Assembly: GCF_002575655.3 (NCBI RefSeq)
Contig: NC_053036.3
Coordinates: 197,812,788-197,876,787 of the forward strand
Direction of reading: 5' to 3'
From: Aegilops tauschii subsp. strangulata
Taxonomy: Eukaryota > Streptophyta > Magnoliopsida > Poales > Poaceae
DNA: 64,000 nucleotides
A program made the position numbers and the translations under genes. The first letter of the stretch is position 1. Every line of letters begins with the position of its first letter. Below are positions 22,323 to 34,015 of this stretch, in pieces. Below the pieces are notes generated by a model that saw only the letters and a list, made by a program, of their open reading frames with translations, searched no databases and had not been told where the DNA came from.

Positions 22323-23884
22323 TGATGTCTACTGTGGATGACCTAAGGTTTATCAATCTGTGGGAGGCGTAGGATGAAGATGGTATCTCTCAAACAACCC
22401 TGCAACCAAATAACAAAGAGTCTCTTGTGTCCCCAACACACCCAATACAATGGTAAATTGTATAGGTGCACTAGTTCGGCGAAGAGATGGTGATGCAAGT
22501 GCAATATGGATGGTAGATATAGGTTTTTGTAAGCTGAAATTATAAAAACAGCAAGGTAACTAATGGTAAAAGTGAGTGTATACGGTATTGCAATGCTAGG
22601 AAACAAGGCCTAGGGTTCATACTTTCACTAGTGCAAGTTCTCTCAACAATAATAACATAATTGGATCATATAACTATCCCTCAACATGCAACAAAGAGTC
22701 ACTCCAAAGTCACTAATAGCGGAGAACAAACGAAGAGATTATTGTAGGGTACGAAACCACCTCAAAGTTATTCTTTCGGATCGATCTACTCAAGAGTTCG
22801 TACTAGAATAACACCTTAAGACACATATCAACCAAAACCCTAATGTCACCTAGATACTCCAATGTCACCTGAAGTATCTGTGGGTATGATTATATGATAT
22901 GCATCACACAATCTCAGATTCATCTATTCAACCAACACATAGAACTTCAAAGAGTGCCCCAAAGTTTCTACCGGAGAGTCAAGACGAAAACGTGTGCCAA
23001 CCCCTATGCATAAGTTCACGAGCGGAACCCGCAAGTTGATCACCAAAACATGCATCAAGTGGATCACGTGATATCCCATTGTCACCACAGATAAGCACAT
23101 GCAAGACATACCTCAAGTGTTCTCAAATCCTTAAAGAATCAATCCGATAAGATAACTTCTAAGGGAAAACTCAATCCATTACAAGAGAGTAGAGGGGGAG
23201 AAACATCATAAGATCCAACTATAATAGCAAAGCTCGCGATACATCAAGATCGTACCACCTCAAGAACACGAGAGAGAGAGAGAGAGATCAAACACATAGC
23301 TACTGGTACATACCCTCAGCCCCGAGGGTGAACTACTCCCTCCTCGTCATGGAGAGCGCCGGGATGATGAAGATGGCCACCGCTGAGGGTTCCCCCCTCC
23401 GGCAGGGTGCCGGAACAGGGTCCTGATTGGTTTTTGGTGGCTACAGAGGCTTGCGGCGGCGGAACTCCCGATCGATTCTGTTCCCCGGTGTTTTTAGGGT
23501 ATATGGATATATATAGGCGAAAGAAGTCGGTCAGGGGAGCCACGAGGGGCCCACGAGGGTGGGGGCGCGCCCAGGGGACAGGCACGCCTCCCTGCCTCAT
23601 GGCCACCTCGAAGCTTCCCTGACGTCTACTCCAAGTCTCTTGGATTGCTTCCGTTCCAAAAATAACTCTCCCGAAGGTTTCATTCCGTTTGGACTCCGTT
23701 TGATATTCCTTTTCTTCGAAACACTGAAATAGGCAAGAAAACAGCAATTTGGGCTGGGCCTCCGGTTAATAGGTTAGTCCGAAAAATGATATAAAAGTGT
23801 ATAAATAAGCCCATTAAACATCCAAAACAGAATATATAATAGCATGGAACAATAAAAAATTATAGATACGTTGGAGATGTATCA
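22323..23884 (-). repeat. 5' LTR of element C (1562 bp)
   Basis: The sequence is nearly identical to 15867-17497, with about 24 substitutions, a (GA)n length difference, a 12-bp insertion near 23547 and a 76-bp deletion after the first 11 bases. Confidence 0.9.
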
Positions 23885-24517
23885 ACTCCCACTTCTTGCA
23901 TGCGCGTCACTTGCACTTGATAAACTATCCTAGTTGGTTACTAATTTCTAACCTCACACGTCAGCACTTAGCACACATTTCCTTGCGTGACAATACGGCA
24001 GCTACTACTAACTTGTCTCACGTTAGCTACTACTAACTCTAGTAGGACTCAGTTGCCCAACCGGTGATGCCCAGTGGTACCTGTGGGGCGACCACGACGA
24101 TGGTGTGTAGAGCTAGGTCCTGGCTCATTTCTCTGATGTTAATGGTTTGGTCAGTCAATGAGTGCGCCTTTTTTTTCTTACTGTAACAGAGAATCCGGAG
24201 TTGCATGTGGCGGGGCCTCTGCGTCAACGATGACTTTATGAGGATGATTTCAGCGGACGATGCTCTTCAGAGGTTTCGCCGGACTAGGTCGGTGCGAAGC
24301 TTGCAACTTTCTCCTATGAAGCGCGTGGGCAAAATCGGAGCTGCCTGTCCTCGATGTCTAGGGCCGATTGTTTAGCTATGGCCGATGAGATCCTCTTGAG
24401 TCTTTCGTCTGGAGAGGTCTTGATGGGTAGTTAGCGACGAAGTTTGAGTCGCCTGCTCGGGGAGAAGTGATGATGATGACATTGTAGGATCCCTTGACGG
24501 TGTGTGTGGTTTTGTTA
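23885..24517. other. Unassigned flank between C and the MITE
   Basis: No coding frame or terminal repeat is recognised. The sequence continues across the MITE target site: ...GTGTGTGGTTTTG-TTA at 24515-24517 joins GTGCTAGATCGG at 35125. This shows that 23885-24517 and 35125-35541 were once contiguous. Confidence 0.5.
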
Positions 24518-24716
24518 GGGCATCTCCATTGCGGTTGAAAGTGCAACTATCCCTGGGTGGTTTTGGTAATTCCTAACAGCATATAGCTCATTGAGCTAAT
24601 ACTATTTCAAGATAAATATTTTAGGAAAGCTCAATGATTGGCATGGCATGGATTAGAGATGTGGACCCCTCAAAATGCTAAGGACAAAAGATTGGCTCAA
24701 GCTCTAAGGCTCAAGA

Positions 24717-25185
24717 TGAGGGAGTCCTGGACTAAGGGGTCCTCGGGCATCCGGCCTGTTGGACATGGGCCGGACTAATGGGCTATGAAGATACAAGACT
24801 GAAGACTCTCTCCCGTGTCCGGATGGGACTCTCCTTGGCGTGGAAGGCAAGCTTGGCGTCCAGATATGAAGATTCCTTTCTCTGTAACTGACTTTGTACA
24901 ACCCGAGTCCCCTCCGGTGTCTATATAAACCAGAGGGCTTAGTCCGAAAACATATATAGTCATACAGGCTAGACTTCTAGGGTTCTAGCCATTACGATCT
25001 CGTGGTAGATCAACTCTTGTAATACTCATATTCAACAAGATCAATCAAGCAGGAAGTAGGGTATTACCTCCATAGAGAGGGCCCGAATCTGGGTAAACAT
25101 TGTGTCCCCCATCTCCTGTTATCATCGACCTTAGACGCACAGTTCGGGACCCCCTACCCGAGATCCGCCGGTTTTGACACCGACA
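24717..25185 (+). repeat. 5' LTR of element D
   Basis: It begins TGAGGGAGTCCTGG and ends GACACCGACA. TATATAAA lies at 24922-24929. The following bases (TTGGTGCTTTCATTGAGAG) are in the PBS position, but I do not assign the tRNA. Confidence 0.92.
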
Positions 25186-25211
25186 TTGGTGCTTTCATTG
25201 AGAGTTCCACT

Positions 25212-28098
25212 GTGCCGTCCTTAAAAGGTTTGGTAGCCCCTTCAATCATCCACAATAATGATGTCCAAGGAGAAGTCTTCCTCCCCGGACAGATCTTCGT
25301 GGTCGGCGGCTTCGCACTGCGGGCCAACTCGCTTGGCCATCTGGAGCAGATCGATAGCTACGCCCCTGGCCGTCAGGTCAGGTTCGGGAGCTTGAACTAC
25401 GTCGCGGATATCCGCGGAGACTTGATCTTTGACGGATTTGAGTCCACGACAGCCGCTCCCCGTCACCACGATGAACATGATTTAAATCTGTCATCGGACC
25501 ATACCCAGGAGATAGCACCTGTAACTGCTCTGGCCTTAGATCCGGAGCAGATCGTGCCATCCAAAGACGGGAAGCTCAACCCCGCCTCGGATGCCGCAGT
25601 CCCAGCGGCGTCAGAGCCACACATGGACCCAACTTCGAGTGGGATCTGTGTCACCGGAGCCTCGGACTTGTTTCCGGCTACAGGTTTCGAATCGTGTGCG
25701 TCCACGTGCGTCGAGCTCGATCAGTCATCGGTCGTTGAATTCAGCTCCGTGGACATTTTTTGCACTCACTTCTGGGCGACGTGTTAAACTCGTGAAAAGC
25801 GCTGTCCTTGGCAGAGGGCTCACAGCCAAACTATATCCGGTTCGAACTGGAGGATGATGACAGAAAATTTCGCTTCCCACCCACTGCCCACTTTATAGCT
25901 ACTGTCGAAGATTTAACCGACATGCTCGGTTACGGCTCCGAAGACATCGACAGTATGGACGACGATGCTGATGAGGAGCAGGGCCAAAACCCGCTGTTTA
26001 CCGAACGTGGGACGGACACCTCTTCTTACGACGTGTACATGGTGGATACACCTAAAGGAACTAACGACGATGACAAAGAAGATCCAGTCAAGGACGAACC
26101 TCCTGTGATACAGCCAAAACGCCGGCATCAGCGGCGCCGCTCTAAGTCATGTCGTGGGAAAGACAGCAATACCGGCATGGGAGAGAACAATACTTCGGAT
26201 GATGCCGAACATAATGAAGACCCCGTTGAGACAACTTCCGAACAGGACGAACGGGAAGACGGGCAATTCAGCCCCGATGAACAGGCCATACACGAAGACT
26301 CGGAGGATAGTAATTATCCTCCGCTCTCTGAGGATGAGGTGAGCCTTGGCAACGAGGATTTTATCGTGCCTGAGGAACCTCTCGCGCAGGAGCGCTTTAA
26401 GCGCCAGCTAATAGCCACTGCAAGGAGCCTGAAAAAGAAGCAGCAGCAGCTTTAAGCTGATCAAGACATGCTCAATGATAGATGGACTGATGTCCTAGCA
26501 GCCGGAGAATACGGCCTCAAGCGCCCGGCCAAAAGCTACCCAAAGCGCAAATTGCTACCTAAGTTCGATGACGAGGTGCCGGAGCCCGTACCATCATCGC
26601 GCAATGCGGCTGACCGACCACCACGTGGTCGAGACAAAGCGGCAACTCAAGCCGAACACCATCCCGCCCCACCTCGCCGTAAAGGCAGAGATAAAACAGC
26701 TCGGGGTTATACATATGACCTTTGGCAGGACCTGGACAGTAGAGCAGGACATACTAGATTGATCTACGGATTGCGAGGACGCGCCCCGACACGCGACGAC
26801 GGCTATCTATTCGGACGTGACAAGCCCAGTCACGCTTGGGCCGAAAACCGCAGACGGACTCCATCGGAGCTACGTCGCGATGTGGCCCGATATAGAGGCG
26901 CCGCACACCCTCTTTGCTTCACTGACGAAGTAATGGAGCACGAATTCCCAGAAGGGTTTAAACCCGTGAATATTGAATCATATGATGGAACAACTGACCC
27001 CGCGGTATGGATCAAGGATTTCCTTCTCCATATCCATATGGCCCGTGGAGATGACCTTCATGCCATCAAATATCTCCCGCTAAAACTCAAAGGGCCAGCT
27101 CGGCACTAGTTAAACAGTCTGCCCGAAAATTCTATTGACAGCTGGGAGGATTTGGAAGATGCCTTCCGCGACAACTTCCAAGGTACATATGTCCAGCCAC
27201 CAGATGCTGATGACTTAAGTCACATTTTCCAGCAGCCCGGAGAGTCAGCCAGGAAGCTCTGGACTAGGTTCTTGGTTAAAAAGAACCAAATCGTCGACTG
27301 TCCGGACGCGGAAGCCCTAGCGGCCTTCAAACACAGCGTCCGGGACGAGTGGCTCGCCCGCCACCTCAGTCAAGAAAAACCAAAATCCATGTCAGCCCTT
27401 ACCGCTCTGATGACCCGCTTTTGCGTGGGAGAAGACAGCTGGCTCGCTCATAGAAGCAACAACGCCAGCGATCCGGGCACTTCCGAAGTCCGAGACGGCA
27501 ACGGCAAGCCACGAAGCAGTAAACACAAACGTCGCACTGATAATGAAGGAACGCACGACACAGCAGTCAACGCCGGATTCAGCGGTCCCAAATCCGGTCA
27601 ACGGAAAAGCTATTCAAGGCAAACAGAGACGGACCATCCAATTTAGACAAGATATTGGATCGGCCCTGCCAGATTCATGGCAACCCCGATAAACCTGCTA
27701 ATCACACCAACAGAAGCTGTTGGGTCTTCAAACAGGCCGGCATGCTCAACGCCGAACACAAGGGGAAGAGGCTGCCCGGTGATAGCGACGACGAAGAGAC
27801 TCACCAAACAAATACCGGGGGTCAGAAGCAATTTCCCCCCGAAGTAAAAACAGTGAACATGGTATACGTAACACACACCTCTACAGGGGAGTGTAAGAAG
27901 CGCTCCCTCCGAACAGAGGATCATACTGCGGCTACTTCAGCCGAAGTACAAAGCGGCCTCGTTAAACCGCATACCTCGTCGACCATTAAGCCGCCCGGTC
28001 TCCATCCAACAGGACCGACCAAATTCGGAGCTGGACTAGCAGTTCGGCTTCCGCCGTCCGCCTCATATACCCGCGAAATCTGTACCGCGCATACATAA
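25212..28098 (+). pseudogene. Gag of element D, decayed
   Basis: Reading-frame segments 25212-25787, 25808-26455, 26468-27109, 27152-27646 and 27655-28098 form one gag. They are broken by a frameshift near 25790, TAA at 26453, TAG at 27107 and a frameshift near 27600-27645. The N-terminal part is acidic and Asp/Glu-rich. The retrotransposon gag domain spans about 26930-27450 (FKPVNIESYDGTTDPAVWIK, DLEDAFRDNF). A zinc-binding pattern C-x2-H-x8-H-x4-C starts at CQIH (about 27669), the same spacing as in element A. The TAG at 27107 replaces the Trp expected after ARH. The frame ends where a protease would begin. Confidence 0.85.
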
Positions 28099-29408
28099 CT
28101 ATGCACTTCAAATACCCTGGGCATTGGCGGAAGCACAATACGGACGGGCCTACAAGTACTCCCATAAACTCCTTCTTCTTTCTTTTCTAGACTACTCTTT
28201 CTTTTTCATTCTCCTTTACTACAGGTGGCTCAAAAGGCCGGGCATCTCACGGACTCTATCGGAGTTCGGGTTCGTACATTCACCCAAAGGCCACTCCTGT
28301 TAAGGAGCCCCTTCATCAAGGAAAGGCGACGCAGACGTGTGACGGGAGGTCCAAAACAACTTTTTGTAGACCGCACTCTCTATTTTTGAGCCTGTAAAGT
28401 GCCTTTTTCCTCAGCCGTCGACCCATGGCATGTCAAATAGCCGGGGTTGCGGCGTTATTATTTGTAAAATGACGATTGGCATATCACTCAGGTTCCAGTA
28501 AGCATAATTCGTACACAGTACTCACTTTTCTCTAAAGAACTAAATTTTGCTCTTTTGGTTGTTTCACACGCGCACCCCGCCATAACTTGCCAGGGCTCAG
28601 TATGGGAACAAAATGAGTTGCCAACAAGTCCGAACAGCTTTATAGCATACTTCGGCATCGCGAGTTTGGCCTTATATGCATCAGCTCCGAATCATGTCTT
28701 GGGTCAATAGTTGGGTTGCTCGGCTCCTGTGCTTACTACCTTACGTTCCGCTCTATCGGCTAGGGTAGTAAAGGGAGAACTACTGCGATTGTGTTTCTGG
28801 TTCATTTGGTCAAACACCTCAGTAGAGAAAGCCGAAAACTGACTGTCATGGTGCGGCGAGAGCTGGTCAACCACTCGATGACTTATCAGAATCTTTCGCG
28901 ATTCCCTCCGTATTACACGAAGGACCTTTCTTCACGTCATACATGTAACGCACCATATTGGGATAACCGCGTACATACCAGGGTCTATATCGTAGACCCA
29001 CCGTAAAACTCCTATGGCTAAGTGAAAGTGTTAACGCCATATAGTCTGATTGCCTAGTTCGCCGCATTGACACCTCCTTCATGGACCAAGACGTTGGGTT
29101 AAGAGTGATCAAGTGCTTTTCCGAACACCCCCGTATTTTCTACGAGGGGGCTAAAGCTGATGACTGGAAAACTTTCAGATTATACAAAAACGGCAGCACA
29201 GGAGGAGCCAATGAAAAATAAATTTATTATATCATAATATTGCGCTTTACAATTCCAATACATTTCACTCGAATATTATGTCTTTCGAGCACTGACCCTC
29301 TATCAAGCGGGCACCCTCTAAGACATCCTTGAAATAATGCTCCGGTGCGTGGTGGTCCTTGCCCTTGGGTGGTCTCTTCACTACAACGTCGGTCGCCTTC
29401 ATCTTCGC
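28099..29408 (+). other. Element D spacer
   Basis: About 1.3 kb of noncoding DNA between gag and the antisense gene. It contains a second PPT-like tract (CGAGGGGGCTAAAGC, about 29141-29155). Pol has been lost here relative to A and B2. Confidence 0.65.
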
Positions 29409-32365
29409 CTAGTATGTCCTGACACGGGCAAAGGCCATCCGTGCACCTTCAATGCACGTTGACCGCTTAACGGCGTCGATAAGCGGCACCGCATCAACAA
29501 GTCGCTGCACCAAACCGAAATAACTATACGGAATTGGCTCGGTTGGCCATAGCCGGGCCACGGCGTCTTTCATGGCAGATCCGGATATCTTGTAGAGCTC
29601 TGCCCACTGAGCCATCTGTTCGTTCAGCAGCAGCGGACGCTTCGGCATGCTAAACTGCGACCAGAACAGCTTTTCTGTTGCACGTCCGTCTTGCGCTTGG
29701 AAAAACTGCGTCGCATTGGAGACACCCTTCGACAAGTCCAACAATGCGTATGGAGAACTCCACACTTGATTCAGCGGGGCATAATTCGGATCGCCAAACT
29801 TAGTTTGTAATAAAAAGGGCTTACCAGCCGTGATCTCCCCCGCTTGCCGGATCTCCTCCCGGGCCGCTCTAGACTCAAACCGCGCTTCTTTCGCCTCTCG
29901 TAAGGCCTTGTCAAGATCAGCCGTTTTGGCTTTATTATCCTTCTCGAGAAATTCGCAGCGGCTAGCAGCATCCTTTAGCTCAAGCGCCATCGTGGATATT
30001 CTCTCCTCATACTGGCGCCGAGCAGCCTGTTCGGCCTTTAATTCGGCCGATGCCTTTTCGGCAGCCGCATTACTAATCCGGCCTGCTCCTTGGCCTGGGC
30101 CAACTCAGCCCGAAGGATCTCAACTGCGGCAGCACCATCTGCAGTCATGCATATTTCAGTATACAATTCTTAGCATCATGCTTATATTATAAGCACGTGC
30201 ATGCAATGACTACCCCCAAGACATACCTTGCGCCTCGTCAAGCCGCCTGTTGATAAGCGTGATGTCATCATCCGCTACGTCAAGCTTCCGCTGCAGATCT
30301 GCAACCTCTGTAGTTCGGGCAGTCACCAGGGAGGAAACAGCCTATGTTCCAATTAATCATATTATTTCCTGGGCATATCTTTTTGATCCTCTGATCGCCT
30401 CCCTTGGGAAGCCAATCAGAGTCTCAGGGGCTACTATCTATACACGGGTGCATTTTGTGAATAAAACACAATCGAAAATATTACAGTACAAACCTCGAAG
30501 CCTCTTAGCAGGCTCGTGAAGGCTTCATTCAATCCGCTTTTCGCGGACAGAACCCTTTCAACCACCGTACCCATCAAGGTACGATGTTCCTCTGAGACGG
30601 ACGCCTGACGCAGCATGTTCATCAATATATCCGGCGCTTCTGGATCTCCGAAAGCTGGCCTCCCTTCGAAGGGATCCGTTTATTCGTCCCTAGAGTCGTC
30701 TCCGGCTGTAAACCGGACAGTCCGGGGCCTTTATTGTTGGCCCCCGGACCCTGGGCTACCGAAGTATCACCTTCGGGTAGTGTCTTCATCACCCCCCGCA
30801 CCACTTGTTGATCAGGAGAGACCCTCCGGGACGACACCTCAAAGTCGTCCGCCTTATTGGGCGAGGAGACCGGTGGAGGTGTCTCGCTTTCCATCATCTC
30901 CGAAAGAAGATCTCCCGAGGAAGAGGATTGGTGAAGAAGATTGTCTGCCGAGCTGCAAAAACATATATTCTAGATGTTACCTTGGTAACAGGAAAGGAAC
31001 GGGATATGTTTAAAAACACCCTTGCTCACTTAGAATTTGGCTAGAGGCTTGTCCTCATCATGGGACTGTGCGACGACGTCGTCTTCCAAGCCCGAGCCGC
31101 CCGACAGGGGCATCTTGCCTCGCTTAGGAGCCCTTTCCTCCCAATCTTTGAAGGCAGCCATTTTCTTACCATGGGGAGAAGGGATGTTGGCTTCTCCTTC
31201 ACTTTTGTCTTCAGGAGGGGGAACCTTGATCTCCCCGGACACGGTGCATGATATCCCCTTGAAATGGAGGCTACCTTTAGCCTTCCCGCTCTCTGCCTGG
31301 TCCTCCTTCACGGGCACCTGGTGCGGTGCCGGGGCCAGCATCCTTGTTAGCACGGGATCCGCTGAGTCTTCGGGAAGTGGGGCCGAACACCTAATTCTCT
31401 CCGCTTTCTTTATCCAGCCCTGGAAGAAGATAGTTTGCTCAGTAACATATTACGGCATACTTAACTAAAAAGTGTTTGGGAGTCGAGCGCTTACCGAGGT
31501 ATCCGGATGGTTGCAGTCAAGGCCGATGTCCACGGTGGTGTCCGGCCACTGTTTTCGTTTCCTGAAAAACAACTTCCACATTCCTTTGTGTGTAGCGCCA
31601 AAGAAGTGTTGGAGGGTCTGTGGTCCTTCCGGATTAAACTCCCACATACAGAGAGGCCGACGCTGGCATGGCAGGGCTCGGCGGACTAGCATTACTTGAA
31701 TCACGTTGACAAGATCGATGTCCTTCTCAAGGAGGCTTAGGATGCGACTCTGTAGAGTCTGCACTTCATCAACTGATCCCCAGTCCAGCCCCTTATTAAT
31801 CCATGATGCAAGCTGCAACGGAGGGCCAGAGCAGAACGCATGTATAGCTGCCCACTTGGTACCGCGGGGTTCAGTGACGTAAAACCACTCCCGCTGCCAT
31901 AGGTTGGAAGTTTTGGTGAAGGAGCCTTTTGGCCAGAGAGCATTGGTAAGCTTGCTCACTGTAGCACCACCGCACTCCGCCTATTTCCCGTCGACCCACC
32001 TTCGGCTTCACACTAAAGGTCTTGAGCCATAAGTCGAAGTGTGGGGGAATACGAAGGAAGGCCTCGCACGTGATGATAAATGATGAGACATGGAGGAAAG
32101 AATCTGGGGCTAGATCGTGAAAATCTAGTCTGTAATAAAACATGAGCCCCCGGACGAAAGGATGAAGAGCAAATCCTAGCCCTCGGAGGAAGTGAGAGAT
32201 GAATACTACCCTCTCGCGGGATCTGGGAGTCGGAACAACTTGTCCTTGAGCAGGAAGTCTGTGGGGGATCTCCGCGGTCAGATATCTGGCCGCCCGGAGC
32301 TTTGCAATGTCCTCCTCTGTAACGGAGGAAGCCACCCATCGGCCTTGTGAGCTGGGTCCGGACAT
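29409..32365 (-). pseudogene. Antisense accessory gene of D (PF04195-type), partly decayed
   Basis: The likely start is ATG 32365-32363 (MSGPSSQGRW). The first exon includes SSVTEEDIAKLRAARYL and FLRGLGFALHPFVRGLMFYY, typical of the PF04195 family. A frameshift near 31990 shifts to the frame of 31959-31465 (EWFYVTEPRG, WINKGLDWG). Acidic and linker segments follow (31353-31030, 30897-30622). A coiled coil and C-terminal domain span 29990-29409, with LVQRLVDAVPLIDAVKRS and CIEGARMAFARV, the counterpart of the C-terminal motif in A and B1. Exon borders are approximate. Orientation is opposite to the element's gag. Function unknown. Confidence 0.65.
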
Positions 32366-32901
32366 GACTGGGAAGCTGGAAGCAATGAAGTCGAACCTTG
32401 GGTGCTGGAACTCGAGGTTGGAAGGGCTCAGCGTAAAAGAAAGAGACAACCCTTGGCTCCTTTATGAAGGCAATAGATATCGAACGCCTCCTCCTAAACC
32501 TGGAAACCAGCCTATTCCTAAGGAATCACGCCGATGGACGGTTGGGTTACCCACACCCGTATTGATGAGGATCCCGCAATACGGGGACATGATCTCTGCT
32601 TTGACAAGACGTGCCAATAAAAAGCGCGCCTCAAAACATGGAACGGCGGGACAAAAAACGGTTCGAAATAATGACCGGGCAGACATGATGTCACATTGCA
32701 AAAAAGTTGTCGGCAGATTGGACTCGTGAAATATTATACTCTCTGCAGTTGTGTGTGCGCGGTACTTGTGTTGCAGATCTAGGCACGTTCGTTGCATCTG
32801 AAGACTATCTTGGAGCATTCGGAAAGGGGAACCCGCCTTGCAATGCCGAAGACAATCTGCGCGCCGGACACCTTGTCATTGAAGCCTGGTTCAGGGGCTA
32901 C

Positions 32902-33370
32902 TGAGGGAGTCCCGGACTAAGGGGTCCTCGGGCGTCCGGCCTGTTGGACATGGGCTGGACTAATGGGCTGTGAAGATACAAGACCAAAGACTCTCTCCCG
33001 TGTCCGGATGGGACTCTCCTTGGCGTGGAAGGCAAGCTTGGCGTCAAGATATGAAGATTCCTTTCTCTGTAACCGACTTTGTACAACCCTAGTCCCCTCC
33101 GGTGTCTATATAAACCGGAGGGCTTAGTCCAGAAACATATATAGTCATACAGGCTAGACTTCTAGGGTTCTAGCCATTACGATCTCGTGGTAGATCAACT
33201 CTTGTAATACTCATATTCATCAAGATCAATCAAGCAGGAAGTAGGGTATTACCTCCATAGAGAGGGCCCGAACCTGGGTAAATATTGTGTCCCCCGTCTC
33301 CTGTTACCATCGACCTTAGACGCACAGTTCGGGACCCCCTACCCGAGATCCGCCGGTTTTGACACCGAAA
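32902..33370 (+). repeat. 3' LTR of element D
   Basis: It begins TGAGGGAGTCCCGG after the purine tract TCAGGGGCTAC and ends GACACCGAAA, where the terminal ACA is mutated to AAA. It has the same length as the 5' LTR. Confidence 0.92.
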
Positions 33371-33554
33371 CAAGACTCTACATTTTACTTTTAGTGATCC
33401 AAGATCACATTGAGTCCATAGGAAAAGCCAATACTATTAAAAGGGGATGAGGTGTTGCTTAATGGGTTACTTGCTCAAAATGCTTAGTGATATGCTCCAA
33501 AACCCTCAACCACTTTCTCATATCCACATTTGTCCCAAACCAAAAGTCAAACTC

Positions 33555-34015
33555 GGCCCCACCGAAGCTTTCTATCCGGCGCCACCGAGTTCAGTTGACA
33601 TAGCCACGGCCATAAAACCCTAGTCACTTCGATCTTACCGATAGGGATCTCGGTCTCACCGAGATGGGATTGCAAACTCTCTGTTTCCCTTCGTAACATT
33701 TTAGTCCAACCGAAATGAGCGACCGGTCCCACCGAGCTCGCAATGCAAACTCTCTGTTTCCCCTTCATAATGTTTCGGTCCAACCGAGATGAGCGAATCG
33801 GTCCCACCGAGTTTGCCTGACCAACTCTCTGGTTAGCTTATTACCAAAATTGGTCTCACTGAGTTTGTGTAGTCGGTCTCACCGAGATTACGTTATGCCC
33901 TAACCCTAATGAAATCGGTCTCACCGAGTTGACATGTCGGTCCCACCAAAAATCCTAACGTTCACATTTTGAACTAAATCGGTCTGACCGAGTTTCATTA
34001 TTCGATCCCACCGAG
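33555..34015 (+). repeat. Cluster of CGGTCYCACCGAG mini-palindromes in the U3 of solo LTR X
   Basis: About eleven copies of a CGGT-CYC-ACCGAG motif occur in 460 bp upstream of the TATAAATA box at 34056. The copy at 33647-33665 (ATCTCGGTCTCACCGAGAT) has perfect 8-nt arms around a 3-nt loop. Others lie near 33580, 33720, 33797, 33848, 33871, 33913, 33934, 33977 and 33999. Confidence 0.8.

Larger units (their letters stand above)
15867..23884 (-). mobile_element. Element C: non-autonomous LTR retrotransposon with orphan protein
   Basis: Two LTRs (15867-17497 and 22323-23884) flank a 4.8-kb interior. The sense strand is minus: a PBS (TGGCGCCGTTGCCGGGG, matching the 3' end of tRNA-Asp) lies beside the right LTR, and a purine tract (AAGCTTGGGGATGC) lies beside the left LTR. 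No gag, protease, RT or integrase is visible. Instead there is an orphan coding region (20361-22264). About 24 substitutions over ~1.5 kb of shared LTR suggest about 0.6 million years. The flanking pentamers (GCCCC left, ACTCC right) do not match. Confidence 0.88.
24717..33370 (+). mobile_element. Gypsy element D: gag plus antisense gene, no pol
   Basis: A complete 8.65-kb element with 469-bp LTRs (24717-25185 and 32902-33370) and a perfect target duplication CAAGA (24712-24716 and 33371-33375) within solo LTR X. It contains decayed gag (25212-28098), a noncoding spacer and a PF04195-type antisense gene (29409-32365). Protease, RT, RNase H and integrase are absent, so it is non-autonomous. 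About 18 differences between LTRs (3.8 percent) suggest about 1.5 million years. Confidence 0.92.

Noticed and set aside
29409..32449. Cellular gene inserted in element D
   Set aside because: Its first exon and C-terminal motif match the antisense genes of A and B1, so it belongs to the retrotransposon.
32462..32818. 118-codon minus-strand frame upstream of the D antisense gene
   Set aside because: Lies in the presumed leader of that gene and next to the LTR, with no conserved sequence.
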